A stretch of 64,000 bases of DNA from Venturia oleaginea (GCA_013176395.1 JABMLP010000003.1:1240001-1304000), one strand, 5' to 3'; positions 11,393 through 22,632 are shown, counted from the first letter of the stretch. Numbers and translations are program-made. The notes: generated from the sequence alone by a model not told the origin.

Positions 11393-12076
11393 TCACCCCC
11401 TCCACCTCACAATCCTCATACTCCTCCTAAATGGCAACCCAGGGATCCCACTTCCCCCCCCTCCCCCCGCTCCCCCCTTATTCGCCGGGTCCCCAAAAAT
11501 TTGACTGCCGCCATTAGGTTTGAGCCAGCTGGGGAGGTGGAAGCCCTTGTCGTTGGGACATTCTATTCCCTTTTTTGTTGTGATGCTGCAGCAGTCGCTT
11601 TTCTGTGGTCTGGGTTAGAGAGGTTATGGGAGGAAGGATGACTTTGATGAGGGGAGGATGATAGGTTGATGAGAAGCGAGAGGGAAGGAAAATATAAATT
11701 AAGCGGTAGGTAAGAGATGGGACGGGAAGTAAGATAGAAGGGACCGTATCGTGAGAATATTGTGAGATATGGAAGGAAGAAGACGTACACATTGCGCGAG
11801 CGTAACGCCAAGTTTGCTGCACCAATCTTTCGTATAGTTGGGTCCGCGACACTTATCGTTACTGAAGTTGTGTTGGTTGGAGCAGCCTGCGAAACCGTTG
11901 TCGGCTCCGCCTCAGCAGCACTTTTGTTGTTTTGTGCACTGCGGAGTTGTTAGTTTGGCTGGTTGGAGACGACGGGAGGGTGCTGGGAACGTGGGCGACG
12001 GGGTGATACGTACAGCAAGCGCTGTCGGCAGGGATGCTGCGAGGAGTGTTAGAGGGAGGAGAGAGGTGATGTGCAT
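11393..12076 (-). pseudogene. Small secreted cysteine-rich protein (effector-like), interrupted by an in-frame TGA
   Basis: From the ATG at 12076 the protein begins with a clear signal peptide (MHITSLLPLTLLAASLPTALA, about 21 residues), then a Pro-rich stretch and QCTKQQKCC. A TGA at 11914-11912 follows, but the same frame continues with strongly protein-like Cys-rich sequence (GGADNGFAGCSNQH, NDKCRGPNYTKDWCSKLG, LAQC) to a GTACGT donor at 11788. An acceptor ACCACAG ending at 11603 restores the frame to KSDCCSITTKKGIECPND. The rest of exon 2 becomes Gly-rich and stops at about 11393. The Cys spacing suggests a disulfide-rich extracellular protein. The TGA could be a nonsense mutation or, less likely, lie in a 60-nt intron with a weak GTGCTG donor that would remove several Cys. 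The family is not recognised. Confidence 0.45.
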
Positions 12077-12622
12077 GGTTAGAATGGTGTGAAATGTCGG
12101 GTGGGTGTTGTCTCCCAAAAGGGAAATGAGTGTGTGGTTGTGTGTGTGGAAAAATGATGAGCATCTGTTGGATGGTCTAGGGGATGAGGATGGAGTGGTG
12201 AGGTATCGGTATTTGTATCTTCATTACCCACGCTTGTGCCAATACCTGCTGAGCTTCCTATTCTAAATTAGGCATTTATGTGCATTTGCGCTATACACGA
12301 TTTGAGGGGGAAATAGCGGTGTTGGAAGCGATGGTATGCTGGGGATGAAAAGATCACGAGCTCCCAAGCTCTGGTGACTGCTATTGAGAGGATTTATTCG
12401 TAGATCTACAGATAGATCTACACGTAAAGCGTTCATGGCGACTTGGACTAATATCATTGCTAGCACGTTGTGAAGATTGGGTGCCTCATGTGGCCGGTGA
12501 AGTAGCCACGGTCAGCTCTTTATCTCGACCGATAGCTAAAAATAGCGTGTCGCATCCAATTTCAACTCCGGCATTAATGGTCTCCGAAAGGGGATTGTGG
12601 ATTACTAATGGAGCTTCATTGC
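12077..12622. other. Intergenic, no gene seen
   Basis: Upstream region of the cysteine-rich secreted protein. Only short ORFs without recognisable content occur. A small self-complementary stretch with repeated AGATCTAC lies near 12401-12424. Confidence 0.4.
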
Positions 12623-12888
12623 TAATGTGGTCTGATGGTCAAAAACGTCCAGCGGCTAGACCTTCGTGAGGGTCTGTTTGCTGTGAAGTACCGTAGATTT
12701 CGTGCAGAGTTGTAGACGAGACATGGTGGCTTCGACAATTATTATTGGTATTTTCTGGCCCACTTGGCATGCCTTCAGATACAAAATCTAGCCGCGCACT
12801 ATTCGCTCGTCAACAACTTTGCACGGAATTTACGGTATGAATCGGATAGAGGGACCCACTGGTGTTTATTATCCATCAGACCACAGTA
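12623..12888. mobile_element. MITE-like inverted-repeat element, copy 1
   Basis: Inner inverted arms of 32 bp (12689-12720 and 12806-12837) match at about 28 of 32 positions; the arm begins TACCGTAGATTTCGTGCAGA. Outside them, a second pair of arms shares TGTGGTCTGATGG (12627-12640 and, inverted, 12873-12886), so the whole block is roughly palindromic. Both arm pairs end in TA, as expected of a TA target duplication (Tc1/mariner-type MITE). The interior has no ORF. A second element with the same inner arm is at 34595-34752. Confidence 0.55.
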
Positions 12889-14443
12889 ACATCTGGCCGA
12901 ATCAAACTTGTGCGAGTTGTCCGAAAGCGTCCTCTGTAGAAACAAATTCTGAGAAATAAGATCACCTGATAATTCCTCTCGGTATCTCCTCGTCTCTTAA
13001 CTCCTAAGCTTGTTTTGTTTTCAAAGAGAAGATTGCGTGGCCTTTTTTCGATTCTGTATAGGGAATGGAGGTATTTCTTGGATAAACCGCTGAATGGTCT
13101 GGCAAACGAGGGTTTTTCTCCCAGGGCCGCACGGACACGATTTGTATGATAGATTTACGCCTTAGGCATTTTTCAGGCCGAAGTCACGTTTCACTTATAA
13201 AAATCGTCCGTGATCCCCCGGGAGGAAAACCCTCAGGTGCCAGATCATACGGTATGCAGAAATGAATCTTCCGCCTTGAGGCCGGTGTCGAAGCACGCGA
13301 CCAGAGTTCTGGTAACTAGCCGGCCTTCTCCACAATACTGTCATGAGTGGCATCTAGTACTTTGTCGGCATCGAATCCGAAGATTACTAGTGTGCACGAG
13401 GAAGTCCCAGAATGCATCTCCAAGGTTAACCCCAACGCCTGGTTTGCAATATATTGCAGCACGGGAGCACGGGTTGCTTGTCTCTGCGGATAGACGGGCG
13501 TGAGTAGAGAGACTAGGTGTGACCAAGGAGGCTCATAGAGATGGTAATTCCTCATGTATTCCAGAATTCCGTGGCATCTCGATGCGCATGCTCGCTCCGG
13601 CCCGTGAAACATGGCAAGCGTGGGTTCCGACAATCATTTTGACTTTGGAATGGATATGGGTGGCATTGTCGAATGGATATGGATGGTGGTCTGGAAGTGG
13701 TGCATTGTACAATGAGGTGCGTTGCAGTCGAGCGCGCTGAGTCATCAACTGAAACTTGACATTAAGGTTGCATGGGTTCCCATGTGAAAGGATGATGTGG
13801 GGGATGAGTATAGTATGATGCAGATGTTCCATGAATTGCAGAAACATATCCCATGGGTTTGACATGTTCGTTTGTTTGGTGGGCCATGGATATAGAGTGC
13901 GAGTCGGGGAGGATGAGGCTCGTATAGTTTGTCATCATGTTTGATGAAGAGGTTGTGTCCTGTAGAGTGAGTCCTGTGGATTGAGGTCTTTTTAGAGAGC
14001 CGGTGATGAAGAAGGGGAGAATTCCTCAGGCAGGATTCCTCAGAGCCTCAGTAGTCAGCAAAGAATGGCCAGAGGAACGTCGGACGTCGCATGACTCGCA
14101 CAAGAAACGGCGAGCTAGAACAACGAACAATTCTATAGACGGACGCAGACGCGTACACGGAAACGCTGAACCCTGTCAATCTCCTCTTACTACGCCTACG
14201 CCTACGCCATACTGCCTGAACATTCTACAATCTTCAATACACCCACTACTACTGTGTCCTTCACAAGCAACACCTCCCTCACTGCAGACAGCGGACCCCC
14301 CTCACTGCAGACCCTCGGACAGCATACACTCGTGGGGTGGTCATGTCTCTCTAGCGCCCGGAGCGCATAGTACCAACCTCGTCTGTTGCCTTTCCAAACA
14401 AAAGGCCAGATCAACTTCCCTGCCGAGATAATATCGAAGGCAC
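12889..14443. other. Gene-poor interval, no gene supported
   Basis: Several ORFs of 60-140 codons exist on both strands (for example 13316-13633 minus, 14003-14431 plus) but none has a recognisable domain or a consistent splice structure. 14270-14320 contains a short imperfect duplication (CCTCACTGCAGAC twice). The right end probably contains the promoter and 5' UTR of the vezatin-like gene. Confidence 0.4.
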
Positions 14444-16725
14444 ATGGAGAATATCATCTATGCCGACTCGCCCCTGGCTCACTACTTGGAGGGTAAGTCT
14501 TCACTTCCCCTTCCAGTGCCACATGCTGGAATAATCCAGGAACATACGCTCCCCATGATGCTGCTGCTGCTGCTGCTGTCGAAAGTGCATCATGCTGCCT
14601 ATGCTCTTGCCTTTGCACATCAAAGCCGTGGTCCTGCTATCACGTATGCTAAAGTCGATACGAACAGGCGAAGGCAAAGCCGATGAGGCTTGGGTCCCTG
14701 TTGGATTCGATCAACAATCCTCCCCCGTACCTCCTCCCACCCCAGACATACAAAGCGTGCAGAGAAAACGGTCCACACGGAGGCATTCGAAGCGCCTATC
14801 GCTACATACAAATGGAAGTACAGATAAAGAGTATGGCTTTGCGCCACGTGGTGTGCCGACTTTCGGCAAGGGATACAGCCACAGGTTACCAAAGCCGTTG
14901 AAAGTGAGGATATCGGACCGTGGACCGATGGCCAGAATACATGATATCTGTTCTGTATGTTGAGCTTTCACTGGCCCTAACTGGGGCTTTTCACAAACAC
15001 AAATACTAACACCAACAGCGAGCTGTTAATACACGCCTGCGTCGCTCAGATAATGTCAAGTTCATGGAGCACTTTCGCTATCTTCTCGTTGCCTCTCAGC
15101 TCCTCCACGAGCAGTTCGGAAACTGCAATGGAAAGCGCATGTCCTCGGCACCAAGTCTAGGTGGGAGTGGAGCACAGTTGGAGGAATTCAGAGCGACGGC
15201 GACCAGTGTGACTGGTGCATTACTCACCGCAACAACATCATTTGTGACTGTGTGGTTGATCCACTGGTCGAGAGCTCAACCTGGATTCAAGAAAGCAAGG
15301 GCACTCGTGGTCATTGCCGGGTTCCTGCTCCTGGCGATACTGTTATATTCCTATGCGAGGCGGCAATGGCTACACCACCTACGGCAGAACGCAGTGGTGG
15401 CCGCCTCAAATCTCGTCACCAATCTTCAGGCTATCGATGCCTCAACCTCGGCAGGTCTTTCACTCGTACAAGAAGTCGAACTCGTATCGCGTGGATATAG
15501 ACTCAGCACACCCCTACCTCCAATCACCCGAATAGACGAAAAAGGCCCAGGACGTCGATGTGCACGGCTACGTCGAACTCTCCGAAACGCCTTTGCCGAT
15601 AACATCCCACCTTTCCTCCAAGCTTGCGAAACCCTTCGCGAATACATACCCCAAGACGATCTGGAGAAATATTTGGAGGTCTACGACATCACATACCAAG
15701 ATATTCAAGAAGCGCATCGTTCCTTCTCGATGGATGAATTTGAGGACAATGATTCTCTCAAGACATTGAGAATATTACAAGCGAGACTTGGGACACTGCG
15801 ACAGGTCCTGCTGTGCTCGTTACTGAGTCTGGAGGCCGAAGGTGGTCCAGCAGACTTCGCCAGATGGAGGGTTGCGGTCGATTGCATGGACTCTCTGGCG
15901 CGGTCAACGGGCGAACATGCGGAGAAGATCAATCTTTTACTTGTTGCGGAGGAGACGTTCAATTTACCGACGCCTGCCACGCCACACTTGCGGAGCAAAG
16001 ACCCGGAACGAGAGAAATTCAGAGGACAGATTCGCAAACTAGTATCTTTGAGCACAGGGATCAGGGGTCTTCAAGCGAAGCTTCAGATACTACGAGAAGA
16101 ATCCACGAAAGTGCTCGAGGAGTCCGTTATGGATCCAGAGGATTGTGGCGCATCACATCTGCAGGATCTGGCACCAGGATTGATGATACAATACGACTCT
16201 ATTGGTGCGGATCTTCGAAGCTTGGTACAAGCATGGGAAGCTGGCAAGGCGTCGCTTGCACTAGGCCTGGATCGAAGAGAATCACGGCGAATATCGCAAG
16301 CCTCCTCAGGTCTGCGTTCACCCGTGCTCTCGCTAGGTGGCCTCACAGCTGTGGACGAAATTCTAGGCTCACCCTCCGATGCTCTCAGAGCGTTGAATGG
16401 CGAACTCCCCATCGGGGATAACTCGTCAGGCGGATCTGCATCCGGCGCTTCCCCCTCGATAGGCTCGACGTCAGACGAAGAAGTGTTTGAGGCCATTGCA
16501 ATGCCACGGCAGCGCCAGACTCTCACTCGAGAAGAACGAATGACTCGGCTGAAAGAAGAAAGTGCGCGCATGGCGAGTTTCCGAGAAAGAAGGGAACAAG
16601 GCTTGAGCATGATGAAAGAGCTTGAGAGCGTCATACAATCTAGGGCGCCTGCATTCAACGAGGGAGCAAGAAGGAGAAGGCCCGCTACCATGTTTGCTGG
16701 CGGTGAGAGGGTGACTTCGGTTTGA
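14444..16725 (+). CDS. Vezatin-like (myosin-binding domain) membrane protein
   Basis: Start ATG at 14444 (MENIIYADSPLAHYLEG). Likely exons are 14444-14492, one covering 14540-14954, and 15019-16725. The last junction (TCT|GTATGT...CCAACAG|CGA, with an ACTAAC branch) is clear. The main exon has two adjacent hydrophobic segments (about SVTGALLTATTSFVTVWLIH and ALVVIAGFLLLAILLYSYA), then a long helical region typical of the fungal vezatin/myosin-binding family, and an acidic/basic coiled C-terminus (TREERMTRLKEESARMASF). Relatives include peroxisome-inheritance factor Inp2, which links an organelle to a myosin V motor. The role here is inferred from the family. The frame between 14540 and about 14630, around a (CTG)6 run, is uncertain and needs either a 41-nt intron or a small indel. 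Confidence 0.7.
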
Positions 16726-17502
16726 CACGGTACCCGCTCCGATTTCAGTCTCGGTCTGGATTCTTTTTCCGATCTTTTCATTTTCTTTTGTTCGTTATAT
16801 GGGATTCACGATATACCACGATGCGATATGGGACCGGCAAAGGTAAAGGCGTCTCTTCTGCTGTTTACTTTGTTCTGTCGGTCAAGGGGAATTGAAATAA
16901 TATGGTTGGAGGGAATTTGGGGGATGCGATATGGAGTAATATTTTGACGGCTGCATTTGATTTTCCGTCTCTTTCTACATCTTTTGTGTGTATATATATA
17001 GTGTCTGCGTAGCTTGATGTATATATATATCCCTTGGAGAGCGGTGGACTGAATGTTCCGCTTGCTGGATGGACAGATTGTATATATGCTCTTATTGCCT
17101 TGCCTTGTTTGTGTATATTTATTCCCTGGGCTTATACTATTACTATCTGCCACCATCGAAAAGACAATGGGCATGGCAATACGCGTTGACAAGAGGCAAT
17201 GGCAACGAGGACACGGTGGGATTCGTTACCTGGCCGCAAACCAGATGCTCGCTCAGTCATAACAAGCAGAAACAAGAAATCAAGGGATATCAGGATACGA
17301 AAACCATATGACTCTCTCCTACCTAGCTAGTAACTAGGCCGGGCTGCGAGAGTGGCTGTGGTACTCCTAGGAGAGAGACAGGACACTCTTGAGCCCGCCT
17401 GCACTTTGAGATCGGTCGAACAGTAGAGGGGACTGACGAGGGAAAGCAGATCTCCTGTACTACAGATGTATGGCCTAAGAATACAACTAATAGGGATAGA
17501 CC
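16726..17502. other. Intergenic, no gene seen
   Basis: 3' flank of the vezatin-like gene, including a TATATATA-rich stretch (16990-17030). From about 17335 the base composition changes to GC-richer sequence that leads into the minisatellite and LINE-relic block. No coding signal was recognised. Confidence 0.4.
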
Positions 17503-17591
17503 TCGTTAATACCTCCCGCCTAACCTCTTCGTTAATACCTCACCCGATCTACTTCGTTAATAGCTCACGCCCTAAACTTCGTTAAGTCCCA
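17503..17591 (+). repeat. 25-bp minisatellite A (four units, CGTTAATACCTC)
   Basis: The core CGTTAAT(A)CCTCAC occurs at 17504, 17530, 17555 and 17580, a spacing of 26, 25 and 25 bp. The second half of each unit is more variable (pyrimidine/A-rich). The array ends directly against a different array with the same period. Confidence 0.85.
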
Positions 17592-17700
17592 GACACGGAG
17601 CATTGGAAAGGCGAGAGACACGGAGCATCAGAAAAGGTAGAGAAACGGAGCATTAGATGAGTGGAAGATACGGAGCATAGGGACAGCGGGAGACACGGAC
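17592..17700 (+). repeat. 25-bp minisatellite B (five units, GACACGGAGCAT)
   Basis: The core GACACGGAGCATT (with GAAACGG and GATACGG variants) starts at 17592, 17617, 17642, 17667 and 17692, an exact 25-bp period. The sequence is unrelated to array A, but the period is the same and the arrays abut. Confidence 0.9.
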
Positions 17701-18261
17701 TCTATAACTGTAAGTAGTATTCCGTCTGTTGACGTACTGGGGAAACAGGCTTGGTTAGTGCAGGACCACCGGACCTCTCTCGCTGGCAACGGAGATTGGC
17801 ATAGGGAACCCGTGCAAGACATGGTCGGCCTATTCGGAGGAGACTCCTTTAGGTAACGCGAAACGGGCGTCAAAATCCCGCGGGGCGTGGTATACAATGG
17901 CAGCCACTGCTGGTCCCTAAGACCTCATCCCTTTGATGGGCAGTGACCTTAGGATAGCCTCGTGGGAGGTAGGATCAAGTTCTAATCAGAGAGACTGTCT
18001 GTATAGCCCAAGAGGACGGATGCGCATGTCGGTGTACTAAGAGTAGAGAAGCCGGAACGAGGTGCAAACTCGGAAAGGCGCGCCCTTGAAGTATGCTTAA
18101 GGAGCAAACTAGGTGTTAACTGGGCAGGAAGGGCTTTGTCCACCCTGAATGCTAATCCGGCTTGAAGGCCAGGCTAAACAGGGCAAAGACTCGCTACCTT
18201 TGCGGCTCCATCTACAAGGATAGAGGCTAACATCTGGCCAACGCTAGGGAGACCTACACAT
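17701..18261. other. Non-coding block between minisatellites and LINE relic
   Basis: GC-rich, without a convincing ORF. Its position between tandem repeats and an RT C-terminal relic would fit a LINE 5' UTR, but I cannot confirm this from sequence alone. Confidence 0.3.
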
Positions 18262-18900
18262 GAAGTGGGACCCTACAACCAGAGACGGGCCATTGCCAGG
18301 ACGAGAAGGGAGCGAGGAAGGCCCGACGCTGAGGAACCGGGAGCCGAAAATAGGAGAAAGAGAGCTCGAAGGGGGGGAAACCTGCATAAATATAGGCTGC
18401 CCTCCAAAATCTCCGCGCTGCTGGAGGAGATAGAAGGCAAGGTGGGAGGAGAAGAGAAGGAACAAGGCCGGTGCGACTTGGTCTAAGGAGTGGGAGGACA
18501 AGACACTGGGACTGTACGATGGCCTCACGAAACTTGAAGCTACAGCGGTATTTTTGATGAGAACAGAGGTATTGGGACTCCGGTCCTGGCTGGCAGCGAT
18601 ACATGTGCCAGGGATAACCCCGGAATGCGCGTGTGGATGGCGACACCAGACACTAATCCATGTATTCGACTTCTGCCCTAGATACAATAGAGACCATCTG
18701 AGGAGCGAAACTGATACAACATCGATACGTACGGCACTCAATTCCAGCAGGGGATGCAAGGCTGCTGCTAGGTGGATTGTGACGGCACGGCATATCCATA
18801 CGAAGGCACAAGGCACTTCAGAACATGTCACCGAATTACACTTAGAGTCTAAGGTCGAGAGGTAAGAGTTTCGTAAGGAAACTCCGACTAGGTAGGGAAA
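18262..18900 (+). pseudogene. LINE ORF2 3'-end relic (RT C-terminal Cys/His domain)
   Basis: The frame at about 18487-18865 reads EWEDKTLGLYDGLTKLEA, then LGLRSWLAAIHVPGITPE, CACGWRHQTLIHVFDFCPRY and AARWIVTARH. This is the characteristic C-terminal segment of ascomycete LINE reverse transcriptases, with the C-x-C...H...C motif. Upstream (18265-18486) a basic Arg-rich stretch is in another frame, so the copy is decayed as well as truncated; catalytic RT and RNase H regions are absent. The family differs from the 5-10 kb LINE. Confidence 0.65.
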
Positions 18901-20074
18901 GTGCACGAGCCACGGCACGTGATTTGATGGTGACGTGCCGTGCCGTCACATGGATGCTCGACAATAATATCCTATCTTACCGTGGCAAACAACGCATAAA
19001 AGGAGGATAGGTCAAACTTCTCCGCGGCGCCGCGGCTGGTGGGGAGAATTGAGTAAGAAGACACAGAGTAGAAGGGGGGGGCGAGCAGAGACTACGAACG
19101 GGAAGGAGGAGAAGCTGAATTGAGAAATGAGCGGAATTCCCGAACCATGGACGGTACAAACACCGTCCATCAGTACGAACTCCAGCCAACCAGGAGAAAG
19201 CGTTGGAGAGCTGAAGGTGCGATGAGGGTCTTGAGGAGGGACTGAGGAGAGAAGAGGAGGTGTGGACTGAAGATTGCTGTGAGGTGAAGGAGGGAGGAGA
19301 GATTGGGGTGGAAGTTGTTTATTTACTAACGGCGCGTTACCAGGGCGCGCCGTGTCCGTTACCACGCCCTCACCTGGACTCGCAATGTTTGGGTCCTCAC
19401 GATGCTTGGCATATTGAATCCTGGTGTTGTAAAAATCCTGGACCCTGGATTTACAACAACAATGGCCAACTCGGAATCTGGACAACACCGGACCCGGAAC
19501 AGAGGATTGGGAGCATCAGGACCGGAGGGTGTCCTATACTGACCACAGTATAGATGACTCGGGCAGTGAACGGGGGGGCATAGTTCGACGGCGCCGGTCC
19601 ATGGACGGGGCGCGGTCTGGAAAGTGACGAAAGGCTTTTTTATCCCAGAGAGTTGAGTTTTTGCAATTGTAGATAGAGATTGTGGGCACACGGCACATAC
19701 GCCATTACATACCACGTAAAATCCGATTATTACTATTACTATCCCTTAGTAGGCGCCGGGAATTGACTTATATGAAGCCTCCGTCTGCAAGCTACTGGAA
19801 TGCCTTTGTCCTAATAGCCGGGATAGATGCGATTAGTTGATTGTAACTACCTTGTAGTATTAAACGAGTCTTAAATGGGTTTTTTGTGGGAAGGGACTAT
19901 GGGATTATTATTCTTAGTTCGTCTGTTTACTTCCAGGGAGGGAGGCGAAGGGGGGGAGCGGGGTAGATCTCTAAATACGCTTTAGTAGATTACAGATAGT
20001 ATTGGTAAAAAATTTGTTAGCTACGGAGGAAAGATACTAACTAGGAAATAGTAGGGATTTAAGGGTTGGATTTA
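18901..20074. other. Intergenic with several hairpins, no gene supported
   Basis: Contains a perfect inverted repeat ATGGACGGT/ACCGTCCAT (about 19148-19171), an imperfect one GTTGTAAAAATCC/GGATTTACAAC (about 19424-19457) and a perfect 8-bp hairpin CTATACTG-ACCA-CAGTATAG (19534-19553). Overlapping ORFs (19012-19488 minus, 19260-19553 plus) look like chance. 19700-20074 is AT-rich flank of the ceramidase gene. Confidence 0.45.
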
Positions 20075-21661
20075 TTATAATTTCAGCATATCCCTCTTCT
20101 CAACAGTCGGCATAGAGGTCCAAAGAGACGGCCAAACCAATCTCACCTCGTCCATCCTCCCTTCGAGACAATATCTCAGATATACGCCCCAGGTTAGCAA
20201 GTAATAAGCAGCCAATCCCGTCAAGATGTGCCTAAGTACACAAAAAAGTCAGTATTTCGCACCGCATAATCGAACCAAGCAAGGGCCTCGAGTATTCCAG
20301 ACGGGACTTACCACCACGCATGACCTTCCAATAACACACCCCATGGTAGACCCATTTGTCTTCTCCACCTCCTCACGTTGGAGCAATACATCGTGTCTAG
20401 ATTCCATACTAAGAAACCAACACCGATCGTTCCAAGGCCACAGGCAACCATAATCCACATATTCCTAAGTGCCTCCCTCTTCCTCTCCTCCACACTTCCC
20501 TAGGCCTCTGCCTCCCTATCTCACCCTCCACACTCCAACTCCCAATTCTCTTCACATCCCACTCCCCACCACCTGTCTTACCCTCATAAGGCGGCGTCGT
20601 CGATCCCTTCGTTACGAGTCGTTTTGGGCGTAGTTGGGTCTCCATGGTGTACATGTTTTTGAAACTGACGATGGCAACGATGATGGCGAAGCAGAGTTGG
20701 TGGAATTCTGGGTCTTGGAGGAAGTGGTAGTAGGCCGAGATGAAGAGGGCGAGGGTGATTATGGTGATTAGGAGGAGGGGGCGGAGGGTGGTGGGGAGGT
20801 CGGGGGAGGTGACTGCGTAGAGGGCTACGCAGGAGCAGTAGATCATGCTTAGTTCGTCGAGGAGTTGCATTGGGTCTGTGGATGACGATTAGGATTCGAG
20901 ATAAAAGACGATTGATTTCAAAGTAGGTTGAGTCGGAGATGGAATGAAAACGACGATGGGATTGAGGAAAGAAAAGCAAAAATGGGAGTAGTGAGAGGCT
21001 ATAGCCAATTCAAGGCGGAATCGATGAGGGAGCCCTGATGAGATAGTACCGATGAAGAAGCCCCCATGATGGAAAGTTATAGCAGCTTACTGTGCGTGAG
21101 ATGTGGCGAAGCAGTCTTTCCAATGCTGTGAAAGAATATAGAGAAGCGTAGGAGAGACGTACACTTCAATGTGGAATGGAAGAGGAAGCTACCAACTCCG
21201 ATGAAAAGATAGCTCAGATACGCCATGAAGAAGACAGTATCATGTTTGTTGCGGTAACAATTGGCAAGACCTTTGTAGGCCAAATACATGAACAGCACAT
21301 TGGTGAGACAGTTGACGACTTCGGCCGAATAGACTGTCGCATAATAATCCTACGATGATTGGTTAGCAAATAATTCCACCACGACACGATATAGGCCGCC
21401 TAGTTTCGCGGGAACGCAAGCCCCTTGGCATGTCAGAGTATTCTGACAGCTCTTGGACGACGCAAAACCAAGAAGGTTGTCTCCGCCCATGAAAGCAAAC
21501 GTCCCGCGCCAGCCATTTCCAACCCCGCCCATTCTACCAACCGCCCGATTATTCAAAAAGGAAAGCCTCACCTCTTCACACCAGTTAATAGTAGAGCTAA
21601 CAAGTCCCCAATACCCCTCACGCGAAGGCGGATATGGCCACGAAGGCAACAAAGAAGCCAT
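20075..21661 (-). CDS. Alkaline ceramidase (YPC1/YDC1 family)
   Basis: Five-exon model: 21661-21572, 21349-21163, 20875-20556, 20499-20312 and 20231-20075, phase-consistent, 313 aa. The family hydrolyses ceramide or phytoceramide to sphingoid base and fatty acid in ER/Golgi membranes. Family landmarks are present: NWCEEDYYATVYSAEVVN near the N-terminus, GVGSFLFHSTLKYPMQLLDE (the conserved His and Asp/Glu segment), several membrane helices, and the C-terminal HAWWHILTG with conserved His residues. The start MASLLPSWPYPPSREGYWG is typical. The third intron (56 nt) has a weak GTGAAG donor; it was placed because it joins EWD to the conserved NMWIMVACGL frame. The second intron (287 nt) is long for this locus. 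Confidence 0.85.
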
Positions 21662-22536
21662 AACAACAACAACAATAATCAAAGTACCAAAAGAATGCTT
21701 TTCGATGAGAAAAAAAATGCTAAACGGACGCCGGGGAATAAGGAAAGATATGGTCAGTCAGTCAGTCAGTCAGTCAGCCAGCCAGTCAGTCGATCAGTCA
21801 GTCAGCCGAAAGCCACAAGAACTAGGTGGAACCAACTCCGGATGTCGGCGGACGGGCGATTATGCAATGGCTATGTAATCGAGGCATTCCATTCCTGATT
21901 GAGAATGGTGAGGCCGGATGGCACGGGCGGGTCTCGTTGAAACTTGGAAGGACAACGCATCGTGCCAGGCGCGAGGTGATGAAGGTGAGGGGAAGTTGGT
22001 TTTATGGAGGGTTTTGGGGGAGGGAGCCCGGGTTTTGGTTTTGAGGTGGAGGGCGTTTTTGCTTGTGGACGCGGAGCCGCGCTAGACGGTGGGGATTTGC
22101 CTTGTACCTCTTGGGGATTTGCTTGTCTTTCTGCGTTTTCCCTACTGTGGTGCATATCATCTGGTTCATTGAGGATCATTGGTTAGCTTGTTCGGAATTC
22201 CATTTCCAGCTTGACGGAGCGCGCATGAGTGGGCAGACTGAATCATGATATGCTTTACTAATGGCCAAAGCAATAAGGTTCGGGAACTATAGAGCAACCA
22301 CGACCTATCGGACTTTCGGGCCTGAAACTCCCTCTCTAATGACGACTTCTATATCAGCTTGGAAGCAATCATGGCAACCGAGGTTCAATCTCCTCTTCGA
22401 CCCCGTTAGAACAACATCATGTTGTCCCGCGACGCTTTGGTCTTAAGCCCAAGAAGAATACAGACTGCTCAATCTCGGCGGGTACCATGAGTTCTTTTTG
22501 AGCTCGAGGTTCGAGAGTCGCTGCATCGCGTGATTG
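21662..22536. other. Ceramidase upstream region with GTCA microsatellite
   Basis: A (GTCA)n tract with CAGC variants runs at about 21751-21806, roughly 90 bp upstream of the ceramidase start. ORFs that cross it (21425-21898, 21453-21878) are shadows of the repeat. No other coding content was recognised. Confidence 0.6.
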
Positions 22537-22632
22537 CTACCCTGAATAGCCAGCCTCCAAGAATGTCTCGGCGGTGCGCGAGCCTATGTAGCCATTAACG
22601 CCCGAGATGAGAACGAGGCCTTTTGTGGTCAT
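22537..22632 (-). pseudogene. N-terminal relic of an NAD(P)-dependent epimerase/ketoreductase
   Basis: The minus strand reads MTTKGLVLISGVNGYIGSRT, then AETFLEAGYSG and a stop. This is the N-terminal Rossmann segment (GxNGYIG) of extended short-chain dehydrogenases such as fungal ketoreductases. The reading ends after 31 codons at TAG (22539-22537), and further downstream no recognisable continuation was found, so it looks like a truncated relic rather than a working gene. Confidence 0.5.

Noticed and set aside
16083..16781. Antisense ORF of 232 codons over the vezatin-like exon
   Set aside because: Mirror of the coding strand, with Ser/Arg/Pro bias and no domain.
18244..18918. Minus-strand ORF of 224 codons over the LINE relic
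   Set aside because: The plus-strand frame carries the recognisable RT C-terminal motif; the antisense frame has none.
21425..21898. ORFs through the GTCA microsatellite
   Set aside because: The SVSQ-type repeats come from the tetranucleotide tract and the frames cross the ceramidase start.
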